A DNA stretch of 64,000 bases from Mallotus nudiflorus. Its lineage: Eukaryota > Streptophyta > Magnoliopsida > Malpighiales > Euphorbiaceae. The stretch is from NCBI GenBank assembly GCA_947683625.1, contig CANTUR010000620.1, positions 809,500-873,499 on the forward strand, written 5' to 3'. This document shows, one piece after another, positions 45,940-56,809 of this stretch. The number at the start of each line of letters is the position of its first letter. Position 1 is the stretch's first letter. The notes below the pieces were generated by a model that was given only the letters and a program-made list of their open reading frames with translations, did not search any database and had not been told where the DNA came from. A program made the translations under genes and the position numbers.

Positions 45940-47220
45940 GTTTTCACCTGTCATAAAGCATGGCACCATCCGTCTTGTACTCAATCTTGCTCTCGTTCAT
46001 CATGGGGACATTCGGTAACTTGATGTTAAAAATGTTTTCCTTCATGGTGTCCTTATTGAGGATAATTATATGGAATAGCCTCTAGGCATGGTTGATCCAA
46101 GTTTCCCAATCATGTTTGCAAACTTCAACAGGCACTTTACGTTTTGAAATAAGCACCTCGTGCTTGGTTTGATCGCTTTAGTACCTTTCTTTTAAAATAT
46201 GGTTTTCTTTGTAGTCTTGCAGATCCATCCTTGTTTGTTTTTCATTGCTCATCTGGCTCACTAATTCTCTCATTATACATTGATGATATGCTTCTCACAG
46301 GTTCAGATTCCTAACTACTTTCCTCCTTCATTCAGTTGCTGCATACAGAGTTTGCCATGAAAGATCTTGGTCCGCTCTATCACTTTCTTAGCATCGAGGT
46401 CACTACAACTCCAGATGGCTTCATTTGTCCCAATCTCACTATGCCCTTACCATTCTTAAATAAGCAGAAATGGTTGATTGCAAGCCTATGAGCACACCAC
46501 TTGAAGCCAAGACAAAAGGCTTTCACAATCAAACTCCCTTTGAAGATCCGACTTCATATCGTGCCATTGTTGGTGCTTTACAGTACCTTACCTTGACTCA
46601 GCCTGACTTAGCCTATAGTGTCAACTTTGTCTCTCAATTTATGCACTCTCCCACTCACTCTCATCTTAATATGGCTAAACGCATTCTGCATTATGTTAAA
46701 GGAACAATTACTCTTAATCTGAACCTTACTTCAAACACTACACGTAATCTTTATGCTTTTTTATATTCGGATTAGGTTGGTTGTCCTATAACTCGTCATT
46801 TTACAATAGGATATTATACTTTTCTTAGTCGGAATCCAATCTCTTGGTGTGCTAAGAAGCAACATATTGTTTCTCGCTCTAGCACTGAAGCGGAGTATCG
46901 AGCAATGACACACACTACAACTGAAGTTACATGGTTAACTTATGTTCTGAAAGATCTTCATGTTCCACAACTTCGCACTCCATTACTGTTCTATGACAAT
47001 ATCAGTGCTTTACATATGACTGTCAATCCCATTTTTCATGCAAGAAGCAAGCACATTGAGCTTGATTATCACTTTGTCCGTGAAAGGGTTACACTTGGTT
47101 TTCTCATCACTCAATATATTCCTACTTCATCTTAGGTAGCTGACATTTTTACTAAACCTTTGTCTAAAGCTACTCTTGCTCTCTATAGTCCCAAACTTCG
47201 CCTCCAACCTCAACCTTGTT
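45940..47220 (+). pseudogene. Copia F reverse transcriptase C-terminus and RNase H
   Basis: Continues FSPVIKHGTIRLVL. The catalytic LYIDDMLLTGS is near 46276-46305 with both Asp kept. KDLGPLYHFLSIEV, MVDCKPMSTPLEAK, YLTLTQPDLAYSVNFVSQFM and RILHYVKGT follow. After a stop at 46773, RNase H has SWCAKKQHIVSRSSTEAEYRAM, FHARSKHIELDYHFVRERV and VADIFTKPLSKATL. A stop (47133) splits the end. The tail is followed by the PPT GTGGGGAGA at 47222-47230. Confidence 0.9.
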
Positions 47221-47230
47221 TGTGGGGAGA

Positions 47231-47635
47231 TATTAACAACACCAGCTCATATGATATTACTTTGGAGTGATAAGGTTGTTAGGAGTTATAAGGTTGCAAG
47301 TAATCTCTTCTCTTATCAAGGAAGAAACTGGCTCATCTGAGATTACTTTGGAGTGATAAGGTTGTTAGGATTTATGAGGTTGCAAGTAATATCTTCTCTT
47401 ATCAAGTAAGAATATATTTGGGTGGTTTGATAGATTCAAGCTCAACTCAATCATTGGTTAAAGCAGTTAATCCAAGCTGATGATTTGGTTACAACAGAAT
47501 TTTATTATTTTAGACTCTCTTATCTTGTTAGTTAGATTAGCTACAATATATATATAGCATGTATCATATTGAATTTGAAGTTTGCTTGCACACGTTAATA
47601 AAAGAAAAAAACATTTCAATTATCAAAGTTTTTTA
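47231..47635 (+). repeat. 3' LTR of copia F
   Basis: TATTAACAACACC...AAGTTTTTTA, 405 bp, with the same two 86-bp units (47245 and 47331) as the 5' LTR. Confidence 0.9.
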
Positions 47636-47640
47636 ATAAT

Positions 47641-48203
47641 AACATGAATAAGATCTTCCTCTATGATATGGCTCCCCAAAGCTTGATGTTGGTCATACAT
47701 ACCTTTGGCTTGTTGTATATATTGAGTAATGGACTCACTAATTTCTTTTTATAGTCGATATAAGATGGTGCAAATTTAAGTCTTTAAGCCAGACATATAT
47801 GCGCTTTCGAGTTGAACCCAAGCTTGACATGCGTCGATAATACCAACTACCTGAGGTATATAGCTCTCGGTCATTGAGCTTATAATCCAACTGAGAATGA
47901 GTTGGTCACATTGGAACCAAAGCTTGTGTGCCGGATTTAGTTAATCATCTAGTAAAGATGGTGATGGTGGAGTGTAGCTTCCGTTAATATGTTTTGTGAG
48001 ATTGTAGCTATGCAAAAGAGGCATCCATTGTGCTTGCCACAATAGATAGTTTGGTGAGTTCAGTCATATAGGCAACTGATGTGCGACATTTAGTAGTGTT
48101 TGGATGTTGGACTAACTCATTATTGAAGACATGTTTGAAGAGATTATAGCTAATTCAGTACTTGATGATGATATGGTTGAGATGGGTTGTAAGACCACTT
48201 ACA
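47641..48203 (-). pseudogene. Gag start of copia E (broken)
   Basis: Minus-strand text such as QAWVQLESAYMSGLKT, ESITQYIQQAKGMYDQHQALGS and EEDLIHVI, the usual middle of copia gag, with stops. It continues at 38447 on the other side of F. Confidence 0.7.
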
Positions 48204-48215
48204 GCTCTAATACTA
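48204..48215 (-). other. Primer-binding site of copia E (decayed)
   Basis: On the minus strand TAGTATTAGAGC, two changes from TGGTATCAGAGC, next to the 5' LTR. Confidence 0.75.
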
Positions 48216-48392
48216 TAAAACAGTTAGTGTATTATATTGATTGAATATTCATATGTACATAGGCATATTAGTATACAAATATCAGGTGTAGGTAATAAGA
48301 GTTTAAGTAGAACTCGACTCCGAAAGAATAATCAACACTAACAACATGATAAGCATTAGTGATATGAATGTAACTACTTGATTGGCTTATCA
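48216..48392 (-). repeat. 5' LTR of copia E
   Basis: A 177-bp partner of 2810-2986. It ends GGCTTATCA on the plus strand and is followed by AATGG and the second copy of the duplicated target. Confidence 0.85.
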
Positions 48393-48583
48393 AATGGAGA
48401 ATATCTTCAAAGTTTAGTTCTTTAACCATTGGCTTAAATGTTAGACTTTTAAAAAAGTAAAATTCGTATGAAAACATACTAAAAATGCATAAACAAACTA
48501 AAAAAACTAAAAATAAACAACTAAAATCTTAATAAAAATTAGTTATAAATTAAAAATTAAATAAAATCTAATTAAATACTAAT
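48393..48583 (+). repeat. Tandem duplication copy 2 (right of copia E)
   Basis: Begins AATGGAGAATATCTTC and follows copy 1 (2612-2800) for its full length with small differences, including about 14 extra bases near 48540. After aatactaat it continues into single-copy-looking AT-rich DNA (48584-48763) with no feature. Confidence 0.7.
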
Positions 48584-48777
48584 AAATTTTGTGAAAATTA
48601 AATAAAAAACTAATATAAAAATTGATATAGACACTTTTCAAAATCTTCAATTTTCCCTAGAAATGACATCATAAATGCAACAATCAAGAAAATGACATAC
48701 CTAAGAACATGCAAAAGAATAAAGCAAAATCGCTCACTTAAGATAGGAATGTTGTTGTTGTTAAGGTCAATTAATTG

Positions 48778-49983
48778 GTTTTTTTTTTTTTTTTTGAAAA
48801 GCAAGCTTATATTAAGGAATTAAGGCAAGATTACTTCATAGAGCAAAAGTTCCTACACAACATCTGGAATACTTTGCCTGACAGATAGACTGACTTGAGC
48901 ATATGCAGCCATAGCTATATCATGGGCGGCAATATTTGCTCGTTTGGAGAGCTAAAGTTGGGCCTAGTCCGTAGTATGTTAGTCTGGAAAATGGCCTGGG
49001 AAGGTGTTTGATATAAAGAAAGACCTCTGAGTTAAGCGTCAAGCAGAGATGGGCAATAGCTTCTGTCTTGAGCAACTGCAGAATTAGTAGGTGATGGCAT
49101 ATGTCCATCACGCGTGGTTGTCTTCTTGAGGAGCAGAGTGCCTTAGCTTGATGCAACGTCTTTATAGCTAGGTTTCCAACCACTGCACAACTAGGCACAT
49201 TAACCCAGGCCACAGACCAAGAGTACTCTCGGCTATGGTGGTGTGAAGTACGTACCTCCATAGATGGTGCTGCTGTTATGATCTCAATAAATTAGAAAGC
49301 TTCCACATAGCTTAGAGGAGTACCGACATAGGTCGTGCTGAGATGATTAGGCAAGGTATTGATCCAAAGACCAACTGAGTAGATATCTTCAATTGTTGAA
49401 AAGAGGTCTTTGAACCAAACCCCAAAGCTTTCCTTGCTATTTCACAGTTAAAGAACTGCAACCTCCGGCCAATAGGAGTTTGATGGTGAAATGCCTTCTC
49501 ATAGAGATCTGAGAGAGGAGCTTCTATGGGTCGAGCTTCCATGAACGGAGCTTCTGTGGGACAAGCTTCCATGTACGCAGTTGGGTACAAGAATTTTGAA
49601 CATGCTCCATTCATAGCTTCATTATTGAACAAAGTTTGGTTGACGAACTTAGCATTAGCACCATATATATGACTGGATCCATGGCTACAGTGAAGATGGT
49701 TGAGTTGGGTTGGGATCAAAGAGCAGATGCCGGAGTGGATGGTTGTGAACATGGTGTTTATAGTGGTGTTGGTGAGGAGGATTAAATTGAGTAAGGACTA
49801 GGTTAAGAACCATAAAATAGAGTGGCAGAAGATGCACCACCTTATGCACAGTAACCATTGAGAGACTTTCTCTCTCTAACATATCACATATGAAACACCA
49901 TTTGAAAGGTTACTTTGAAAGAATCAAAATATCCTTACAAGGTTAACTTTGACAAACAAAATAAGCTATTAAACTCAGCTACC
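48778..49983 (-). mobile_element. 5'-truncated LINE (L1-type)
   Basis: A T run at 48779-48795 is the poly(A) tail of a minus-strand element. Flanks AGGTCAATTAATTG (48764-48777) and AGGACAATTAATTG (49984-49997) are a 14-bp target duplication with one mismatch. The 3' end text (ATATAAGCTTGCTTTTC before the tail on the minus strand) is usual for plant LINEs. Only about 1.2 kb remains, so most of RT and all of ORF1 are missing. Confidence 0.75.
48890..49880 (-). pseudogene. LINE C-terminal remnant (RNase H-like)
   Basis: In different minus-strand frames there is SKRANIAAHDIAMAAYAQ near 48920-48970, similar to the end of the plant LINE RNase H domain (R.AN..AH..A), and WFKDLFSTIEDIYSVGLWI near 49350-49420, similar to the linker after the RT zinc finger. 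Frames 49312-49752 and 49685-49882 have no domain I recognise. The stops and shifts show decay. The assignment rests on short motifs and on the poly(A) and TSD. Confidence 0.45.
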
Positions 49984-50161
49984 AGGACAATTAATTGTTG
50001 ATATCTTGTCCCTTTGTTTTTTTTAATATAAAGTACACAAAATCTAGTAATCACATAATAATGATTTTTTCTTTTAAATTCATAATAATAGAAATTAAAT
50101 TTTAAATTTTAATATATCTTTAGAAATAAGTGACTATTTCTTCACTAACATTTTATTACTA

Positions 50162-50678
50162 CAGGTGTGTACACGGTTAATCAGTTAATTAACTGAATCG
50201 AAATTTTATTAAATATACAAACCAAAATCATAAATGAAAGGTGGAGGGAGTCGGTTTTCATTAACCGACTTTATAATAAAATTATATTAGCACAATAAAA
50301 ACCACTATTCCCTTGTGTGGTATAATGGTTGCACCTCTTCCGAAGGAGCCATTCAACCTCGGTTCGAGTTGAGCAACTATGAAAGTACATTTTTTTTTCA
50401 ATTAAAATCAAGACATGAAAGTGGAAAAATCGTTGCAACACCCACGGTTCGAATACAAGTCATCTAGTAAATCTATTAAAGCACATACCATCAAGCTACA
50501 CATGGATATCTATTTATTGTCAACATGAAATATATATAATAATTTTTATTATTCGGATATCGATTGATTATCAATTTTAACCGATTTTTTTAAATCTTCA
50601 AAAACTTGAACCAAAACCAAACTGAACCACTCAATTTGGTTCAGTTAATCTGTCCGGTTCAATTTTGTCTCACCCCTA
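50162..50678. mobile_element. Small terminal-inverted-repeat element (hAT/MITE-like)
   Basis: Left end CAGGTGTGTACACGGTTAAT and right end, reversed, TAGGGGTGAGACAAAATTGA, followed on both sides by TTAACTGAA-CRAAATT. These form imperfect inverted repeats of about 40 bp. CAGGGGTG-type ends are common in plant hAT elements. No matching 8-bp target duplication was found. An internal perfect stem AGTCGGTT/AACCGACT lies near 50249-50270. Confidence 0.5.
50311..50398 (+). ncRNA. tRNA-like Pol III unit (SINE-like or tRNA pseudogene)
   Basis: A box TGGTATAATGG (50318-50328) and B box GGTTCGAGTTG (50361-50371) are 32 bp apart, followed by a T run (50391-50398) that could end Pol III transcription. The D-arm-like part is close to tRNA (GTGGTATAATGGTT), but acceptor and T stems do not pair well, so it is not a working tRNA. 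It lies inside the inverted-repeat element. Confidence 0.5.
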
Positions 50679-50699
50679 CTTGATACTCCTTTAGTTGAT

Positions 50700-51665
50700 T
50701 ATGGAGTCTCCGTTGGAAATTCAACATTATTAATAATATTATATTAATAATAGTAATAATTAGTTATTGTTGCTATTTTTAGTTTTTTTTTTTTGTTTAT
50801 TATTTTTGTGGTTGTCAAGCTGTTCATGTTTTATGTTTGTTTTAAACATAATTAATTTATATAAATGTAACTTATATAATAAAAATTTATTAATTTATAA
50901 AATATAAACTATATAAATATAATTTTTTTCAAAAACATAAATTTATTAAATTATATAAATTATTAAACATTAAATTAATAAATTTTTATAATCATTTAAC
51001 ATTTGGTTGTTTTCAAATTGTTGTTGGGTTATTTTTTATTTTTTTGCTTTTTGTTTGTTGTTTAGTTGTTTTCCAAGTTTTATAATTGTTTTAAATATAA
51101 TTAATTTATATCAATATAAATATATCAATATATTAAATATAAATTTAAAACTTTTTATTAATTTATTATTTAGTGAGATTGTTGTTGTGTTATTTGTTAA
51201 CATTTTTTTTTGGATTTTTTTTTTCTTTTATTGCTTGGTTGCTATGAAGTGGTTGTTGTGGGTTTTTCTGTTGATATTTTTTGGTTATTCCTAGTTTTTT
51301 TTTATTTATTGTCGTTAGATTGTTGTCCATATTTTATGCTTATTATTTTTGAATTGCAGTTACCATTTTTTGATACTTTCTTATTATTTTTTTGACTGTT
51401 ATCAGATTGTTTTCTATATTTTACACTTGTTTGAACTATAATTAATTTTTACAAGTATATATTAATTTATTATATTAAAATTAATTTTATTAATTTATTA
51501 TTTATTAATTTATGTAAAAATAATTAATTTATGTAAATATTAATTATATAAATATAGATTTATTAAATTATTTAAAATTTTAAATATTTTATTATTATTT
51601 AAAAATAACTATCATTTAAATATTTTAAATAATAGTGAGAAATTTTATATTTAATAAATTAAAAT
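50700..51665. repeat. AT-rich region with diverged direct repeats
   Basis: Text of the type GTTGTYNNCNNGTTTTAT followed by TTGTTTNAANTATAATTAATTT recurs near 50811, 51066, 51311 and 51398. The T-rich frames 51007-51294 and 51210-51395 are low-complexity Phe/Leu/Ile translations and not credible genes. Confidence 0.5.
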
Positions 51666-52100
51666 TGTCACGACCTGAATTCAAAAGGTACGAGATCGAT
51701 ATTAGGGAATGAGAAAGCGTGAAACTTTCAAAACCCGTAGTAAGTCTCAAGAAAATTTCACAATAAAATTAAATCAATTATGTAATTATAATAAAAATCT
51801 GACAAAGTTTCCTCAGTACTAGGAACAAACCTAAAACCTGTAAATCAAGAAATGCATTTCTAAAATATTCTCTCATTAATACTACATCACAACAACTCCA
51901 ATAATCCATCACAAATATCAACCTCCAATACAATAAAATCCGCCACACAAAATATATGCTCAACTCATATATCATCATAATAATACAAAAACTCAAATCA
52001 AACTAATCAAATACAAATATATTTATCAGATATTCAACTACTACTGCGGTGTCTAAAGTACAAATATAAGATAATAAACATTAACAAGACATACATAAAT

Positions 52101-52835
52101 GATATGAATGTGATTAACTTATATCAAACCCGTATTCAATCTTGATAACCTTGCCAAGGATTGTTGATAAATCAAGCAAAAAGAAACTCTAATCCCCAAC
52201 AAGACCCTTAAATAACTTGTACTTAAGAACCTTAATTATAAAAAATTAAAGGTTGTTTAATGTAAACCTAAGATTAACAAAGTCAATTTTAAGTCTAAAT
52301 TAAACTAGTTTTGAATATACCAAGCATTCACTTGATAAATTCACAAAAGTTCTTTTAAGAACAAAAGAGAAGGACTTTAACCACTTAAGAATTCGGAATT
52401 AATTGATAAAACTCATTCTAATTCATACTATAATGATATGGTCTTTATATAGGCATGTAAACATCCTAATCCTTGACAGAATAAGTTTTCTTACTTATTC
52501 GAAAAGACACCTATAAAGGAAAATCCTTTACTAAATAGGATCCCTTCAAAAATATAACAACTAATGACAACTAAGATTTGAAAAGTCAAATTGACAACTC
52601 ATGACAACTAAACAAACAACTAATGACAACTATGCTTTAAAGCATGTCATGTCACATGTCAAGTTGGATGTTAACCATTGACTTTGACTCGTTGACTTTG
52701 AATTTGACTTTAACTTGTTGACTTTGACTTGGAATATCTTTAAATCTTCTCACATCTTGTAGAATATTCTTGAATCTTCCTTATTGACTCCAAAATAGAA
52801 GATAACCCAAAAATTTCCCTTTTGAGGATCGTTTC
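52101..52835. mobile_element. 735-bp insertion with 17-bp direct flanks
   Basis: ACAAGACATACATAAAT stands at 52084-52100 and again at 52836-52852. Removing one copy plus the insert restores the LTR text. There is no poly(A), no TG/CA-like end with 5-bp duplication and no open frame. It has a TATA-like CTATATAAAG on the minus strand near 52448, three TGACAACTAA-like repeats (52563-52632) and six TTGAC motifs at 52678-52728. The class is unknown. Confidence 0.55.
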
Positions 52836-53074
52836 ACAAGACATACATAAATTAGCCGGGGAAGAATAAGTCCAACGTAGACAAGTAGAACTAATTATAG
52901 ACTCCTGAGATCCTAGTAAAAATAATTTAGAGGAGTCAAACTTCACTGAATAAGTTAATATAGAGAAATATATCTTAGTTTGAAAACTTTCTTTTATTAA
53001 AACATTTATTACAAATATTTATTATAAAATTATTTTTAAAGAATGCATTAATTTATTAAATACTATAAGTGCAA

Positions 53075-53082
<8 letters not shown>

Positions 53083-53122
<40 letters not shown>
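53083..53122. repeat. (AC)20 microsatellite
   Basis: A pure run of AC dinucleotides in the LTR of H. Confidence 0.95.
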
Positions 53123-53123
<1 letters not shown>

Positions 53124-55316
53124 AAATAATCATTTGGTAACTTTCTAAAAAGAAACATGACTTCCAAATAGCATTGCTTAAACAATATAATAAAAGATAA
53201 AAATAATGAAATAATAACAATAAATATCTTTGGTGGAAATTAGTGGTAGAACTCTAAACCACAATTTTATAAAAGCCACTCAGCTCACTTATTTATCCAA
53301 TGAGTGACGATTCTTGAGAGCTAAACTTTCATCGAGCTACCAGCCGCAATCAGTCTCTTATTCCAAAAATTACTGGCAGTTCCTGAGAGCTAAGCATCAA
53401 CCAACCCATCAGGTCTAATAATATTTACCCATAATCCATACATGTCACTCAAGATCTAAGTATCAATTGAGCTTCACAATTAATTTCTCAATAATGGCCT
53501 GACTCTAAAATCATTACGTGCGTGCACACTGTCCAAATGACACCCATCAGGTAGCTCATTCTACCAGTCCTTTCTAAAAAAATATTTTTATATATAAAAT
53601 GCATAAGAAATACTATAATTGGAAATGAAATTACTCTTAATTCTCACCATATACTTATAATAATATCATAATAACAAATAACTCAATTAAAACATCAATA
53701 ATTATCATGATAAAATAATGATAGCAAAATAACATTGAATATAGTCAAAATGTAATTAATATATTAAAATATCAAAATTAACATTCTCAATATTCAAATA
53801 TTGGAAATATAAATTTTTAAATTGAATCTTTTTCTTAAATATAATAATACATCAGTATAAATATTTCAATATTAAAATATAAATTTTTTAATCAAATATA
53901 TTTTTTAAATATACTTAATCAACCTTTACTTTTATATGCAAACTTAACACATATTTCAATATATTAACTTACAAGTGGAGTAAGCAGGCTAACGTGTTCT
54001 TGTCCGCCTATTACCTGATGTCTCCGCTCCAATATACTCTATAGACAATACATATAAATAATTATCAAATAAATTCCTAATAACTCTCAAAATATTCTAA
54101 AAACTATAAAAATGATGGAATCATGGAAATTGGCTTAGGAACACCCTAAATGATTAATTTGAGCCTTAAAAATTATCTCTGACAATTAAACTAATTTCTA
54201 CTGTAAAATATCAAAGATTTATTGCTCAAAATCCGTAATGAATTAATTTAAAATCCATTCATGGAAATTGATCCCATAATTTATACTATTTATTAAAAAT
54301 AGTTGCAAGCATTTATCTCAGGTTTGACACTATTCATTCATCGAAGTTCAGGTAGGATCCACCGGATTTTTATAGGAAAAGTGTCATCCGACAAAACCGA
54401 ATATACCAAAATGTTCTCCATAATTTATAGAGTATAACCAAAACCTCAAATGCACCAAAAACAACATAAAATTCACAAATCGAAAGAGTAAAGGAAATTA
54501 ACAACAAAAATTCACCAAATATTATATCAATGTAGATTAGATGTGAAGTTAGTACCTTAGACTCCTGACAACGAGAAGGACGTAATGGAGGCAACCCCAA
54601 TATCTGAAACCCACCGGAATAGTGCAACTTTGACAAAAGAAGGTTGAGTGTTCTTCAAATTTCTAGGCATTGTTTGGATGTTTTCTTACAAAATAAAATT
54701 ATGGGGAGGTAAAAGATGATGAGACAAATCTACAATTCAAATTTGAAGTCGATTGGAGTTTGTTTGGGTATTAAACGAAAAAAAAAGGACACGAATTGGT
54801 ATTTAAAAAGAAAATTTCCACCAAAATCAGCCTCTCCCTATTTTTCTTCTCTTTTGCATAGGTGAGTCCCTCCTTTTTAAACACTCTTGTCATGTGTCAA
54901 AAATTTTATGGCTCCTTTTTTTTTAGAAAAATTGTGTATATATATATATCCCACCCCCACAGGGTTAGAGAACCCATCGCTGTCTCAACTGTGCTAGGCG
55001 AATACATGGAAGGGCATCATTGACTAACTTTCAAAAAATGGTTTGTTTTTAGCTTATGCCTTGTTCATTCATTTGATTTTTAATTTAATTTTAATAAAAA
55101 TTTAATAAAAAATAAATATTATTATTATTATATTAATTATTATATTAAATCATTATTATATTAAATAATTTGTTATATTAATTATTATATTAAATAAATT
55201 CTAAAATATAAAGAATATTTGAAATTATTTTATATATATATATATAAAAATAATAAATGTATACATATAATAACACAAATAATAATAATGATATTAATAA
55301 ATAAAATAGTAAAGAC

Positions 55317-55407
<91 letters not shown>
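55317..55407. repeat. (AAT)n microsatellite, about 30 units
   Basis: A pure run of the AAT/ATA trinucleotide just inside the end of the H LTR, 13 bases before TTACA. Confidence 0.95.
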
Positions 55408-55420
55408 TTGGGTTATTACA

Positions 55421-56170
55421 TTTTCCCCCCTTAAGAAAATTCGCCCTTGAATTTATGTCAAAACTGAAATAAATAGGGGTATTGGTTCTACATATCGACC
55501 TCCGTATCTAATATACAATCTTCTATTGCATGGTTGCTCCACAGTATGTTAATCATAGGAATCTCTTTAGTATGCAATATACAAATTTGATGGTCTATAA
55601 TTGCCACAAGATACTCTTCATACGACAAATCCTCAATAAGCTCTATTGTCTATGGCTGAAGAATATAAGAAAGATCAGAGACGTACTTCCTTAATGTGGA
55701 AACATGGAATACTGGGTGAATTCGTGATAGTTATAGTCGTAGCACCAATCTATAAGTCACTTCACCCACTTTTGAGTGAATCTCAAAGGGTCTCATACAC
55801 CTTGGAGCTAACCTACCATTCTTGCCAAATCTCATCACTCCTTTTATTAGAGACACTTTAAGAAATACCATGTCTCCCACAAAGAATGATACATCATTCC
55901 TCTTAGGATTTGCATAGCTTTTATATTGACTAAAAGTTGTCCTTAATCTTTGTTGAATAATGGGGATCTTCTCTGAAGTAATTTACACTAACTCTGGGCC
56001 TATTATTTGCCTTTCTCTAATTTCCCAACATAAAGGTGATATACAATTTCTATCATTTAATGCTTCATATGGAGTCATCTTAATACTTGCATGATAATTG
56101 TTGTTGTATGTAAATTTAATTAATGACAAGTGTAAATCCCATTGCCCACTAAAATCCATAGCAATCATAT
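55421..56170 (-). pseudogene. Element H integrase end and chromodomain (broken)
   Basis: The PPT AAGGGGGGAAAA (55421-55434, minus) is followed by decayed chromodomain and GPY/F text aligning with B 22179-22620. The frame at 56168-55983 has DFSGQWDLHLSLIKFTYNNNYHASIKMTPYEALNDRN. Here MDF of the core start is joined directly to GQWDLHL. About 115 residues with the second Asp and the Glu of the D,D,E triad are missing. Confidence 0.8.
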
Positions 56171-56560
56171 CCCGTTTTCATTCTGGGATAGGCAACTGCT
56201 GCAACAATCCTAAGGGCATCTGATGTTCCAATTTCACTTGCTAATATAAGAGACACTTTGATATAAATTCTACAATGTCTCTTTTCACCCCATTCCACCA
56301 ATATATATCTTTCAAATTATGATACATATTAGTATAACCATAATGAACTCTGAAAGAAAAAAATGAGATTCTTCCATAATCTCTTTCCTCAAGTCATCCA
56401 CATCCGGCACACATAACCTAGTGCCTAAATGTAGTACACCCTCATTATTAATAACAAACTCTTGGGATTGACCTTGTTGCACCTTTGACATTATTCTTTG
56501 CAACTGTAGTTTCCTTCTCTGAGCTACTTTCACTCTATCCAAGTACATTGATCGTACTCT
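56171..56560 (-). pseudogene. Element H integrase zinc domain region (broken)
   Basis: The frame at 56548-56312 has QSQEFVINNEGVLHLGTRLCVPDVDDLRKEIMEESH, the stretch before the H2C2 finger, then shifts. The finger end is recognisable only as aligned text (CLLYQQVKLEHQMPL-like) near 56215-56260. Confidence 0.75.
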
Positions 56561-56804
56561 AAATTGAGCTAAAAGACATTTCTTGGTTACCTTTCATTGT
56601 AACCCTTGATCTATCAATTCATGTAATTCTTTAATAATTGACCTCCTTTCTAAGCTAATATGAGCAAGGCTGCTTACTGACTTTCTACTCAACGCATCAG
56701 TTACCATTTTAGCTTTTCTTGGATGGTAAAGAATAGAGCAATCATAATCTTTCAAAAAGTTCCATCCACCTCCTCTATCTCAATTTCAGGTCCCTTTGCT
56801 AAAA
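56561..56804 (-). pseudogene. Element H RNase H, C-terminal piece
   Basis: Aligns with B 23470-23710: ADALSRKS-like and ERRSII text. It ends where the solo LTR inserted (TSD GATGT). The reading resumes at 58815 with the codon context of QRDLNLRQRRW seen in A. Confidence 0.75.
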
Positions 56805-56809
56805 GATGT

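Larger units (their letters stand above)
38453..47635 (+). mobile_element. Ty1/copia element F
   Basis: Plus-strand copia with LTRs at 38453-38862 (410 bp) and 47231-47635 (405 bp) and a perfect target duplication ATAAT (38448-38452 and 47636-47640). The PBS is at 38863-38874 and the PPT at 47221-47230. Gag, protease, integrase, RT and RNase H are in copia order, with RT split by solo LTR G. It sits in the gag of E on the opposite strand. Without G the element is about 5.2 kb. All domains have a few stops or shifts, fewer than in E. Confidence 0.9.
2810..48392 (-). mobile_element. Ty1/copia element E, nested host element
   Basis: A copia element on the minus strand with two 177-bp LTRs (2810-2986 and 48216-48392). 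Domain order on the minus strand is gag, protease, integrase, RT, RNase H, as in Ty1/copia. It has been opened by F in gag (38453-47640) and by C in the gag-pre-integrase domain (5655-37580). Without these it would be close to 4.5 kb. The flanks share AATG (2806-2809 and 48393-48396) as an incomplete target duplication. All coding parts carry stops or frameshifts. It is the oldest element of the nest because every other one lies inside it. Confidence 0.85.
51666..55420 (-). repeat. 3' LTR of element H
   Basis: TGTCACGACCTG...GGGTTATTACA, 3755 bp including the insertion at 52101-52835. It keeps an acceptor-like TTTTTACTAG near 52913-52923 on the minus strand, diverged twin repeats with GAGAGCTAA (53310-53480), a donor GTAAGTTA near 53970, (AC)n at 53083-53122 and (AAT)n at 55317-55407. 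Small frames (54370-54636, 55219-55434) are not genes. Confidence 0.85.

Noticed and set aside
49312..49752. 146-residue minus-strand frame as a host gene
   Set aside because: It lies inside the LINE bounded by poly(A) and the 14-bp duplication, and has no domain I know.
50311..50385. Functional tRNA gene
   Set aside because: A and B boxes are present but acceptor and T stems do not pair properly.
51007..51395. Phe/Leu-rich frames resembling membrane proteins
   Set aside because: Low-complexity T-rich DNA translated; no start context, no conserved domain.
55317..55407. AAT run as a coding poly-Ile tract
   Set aside because: A microsatellite inside an LTR; the open frame is trivial.
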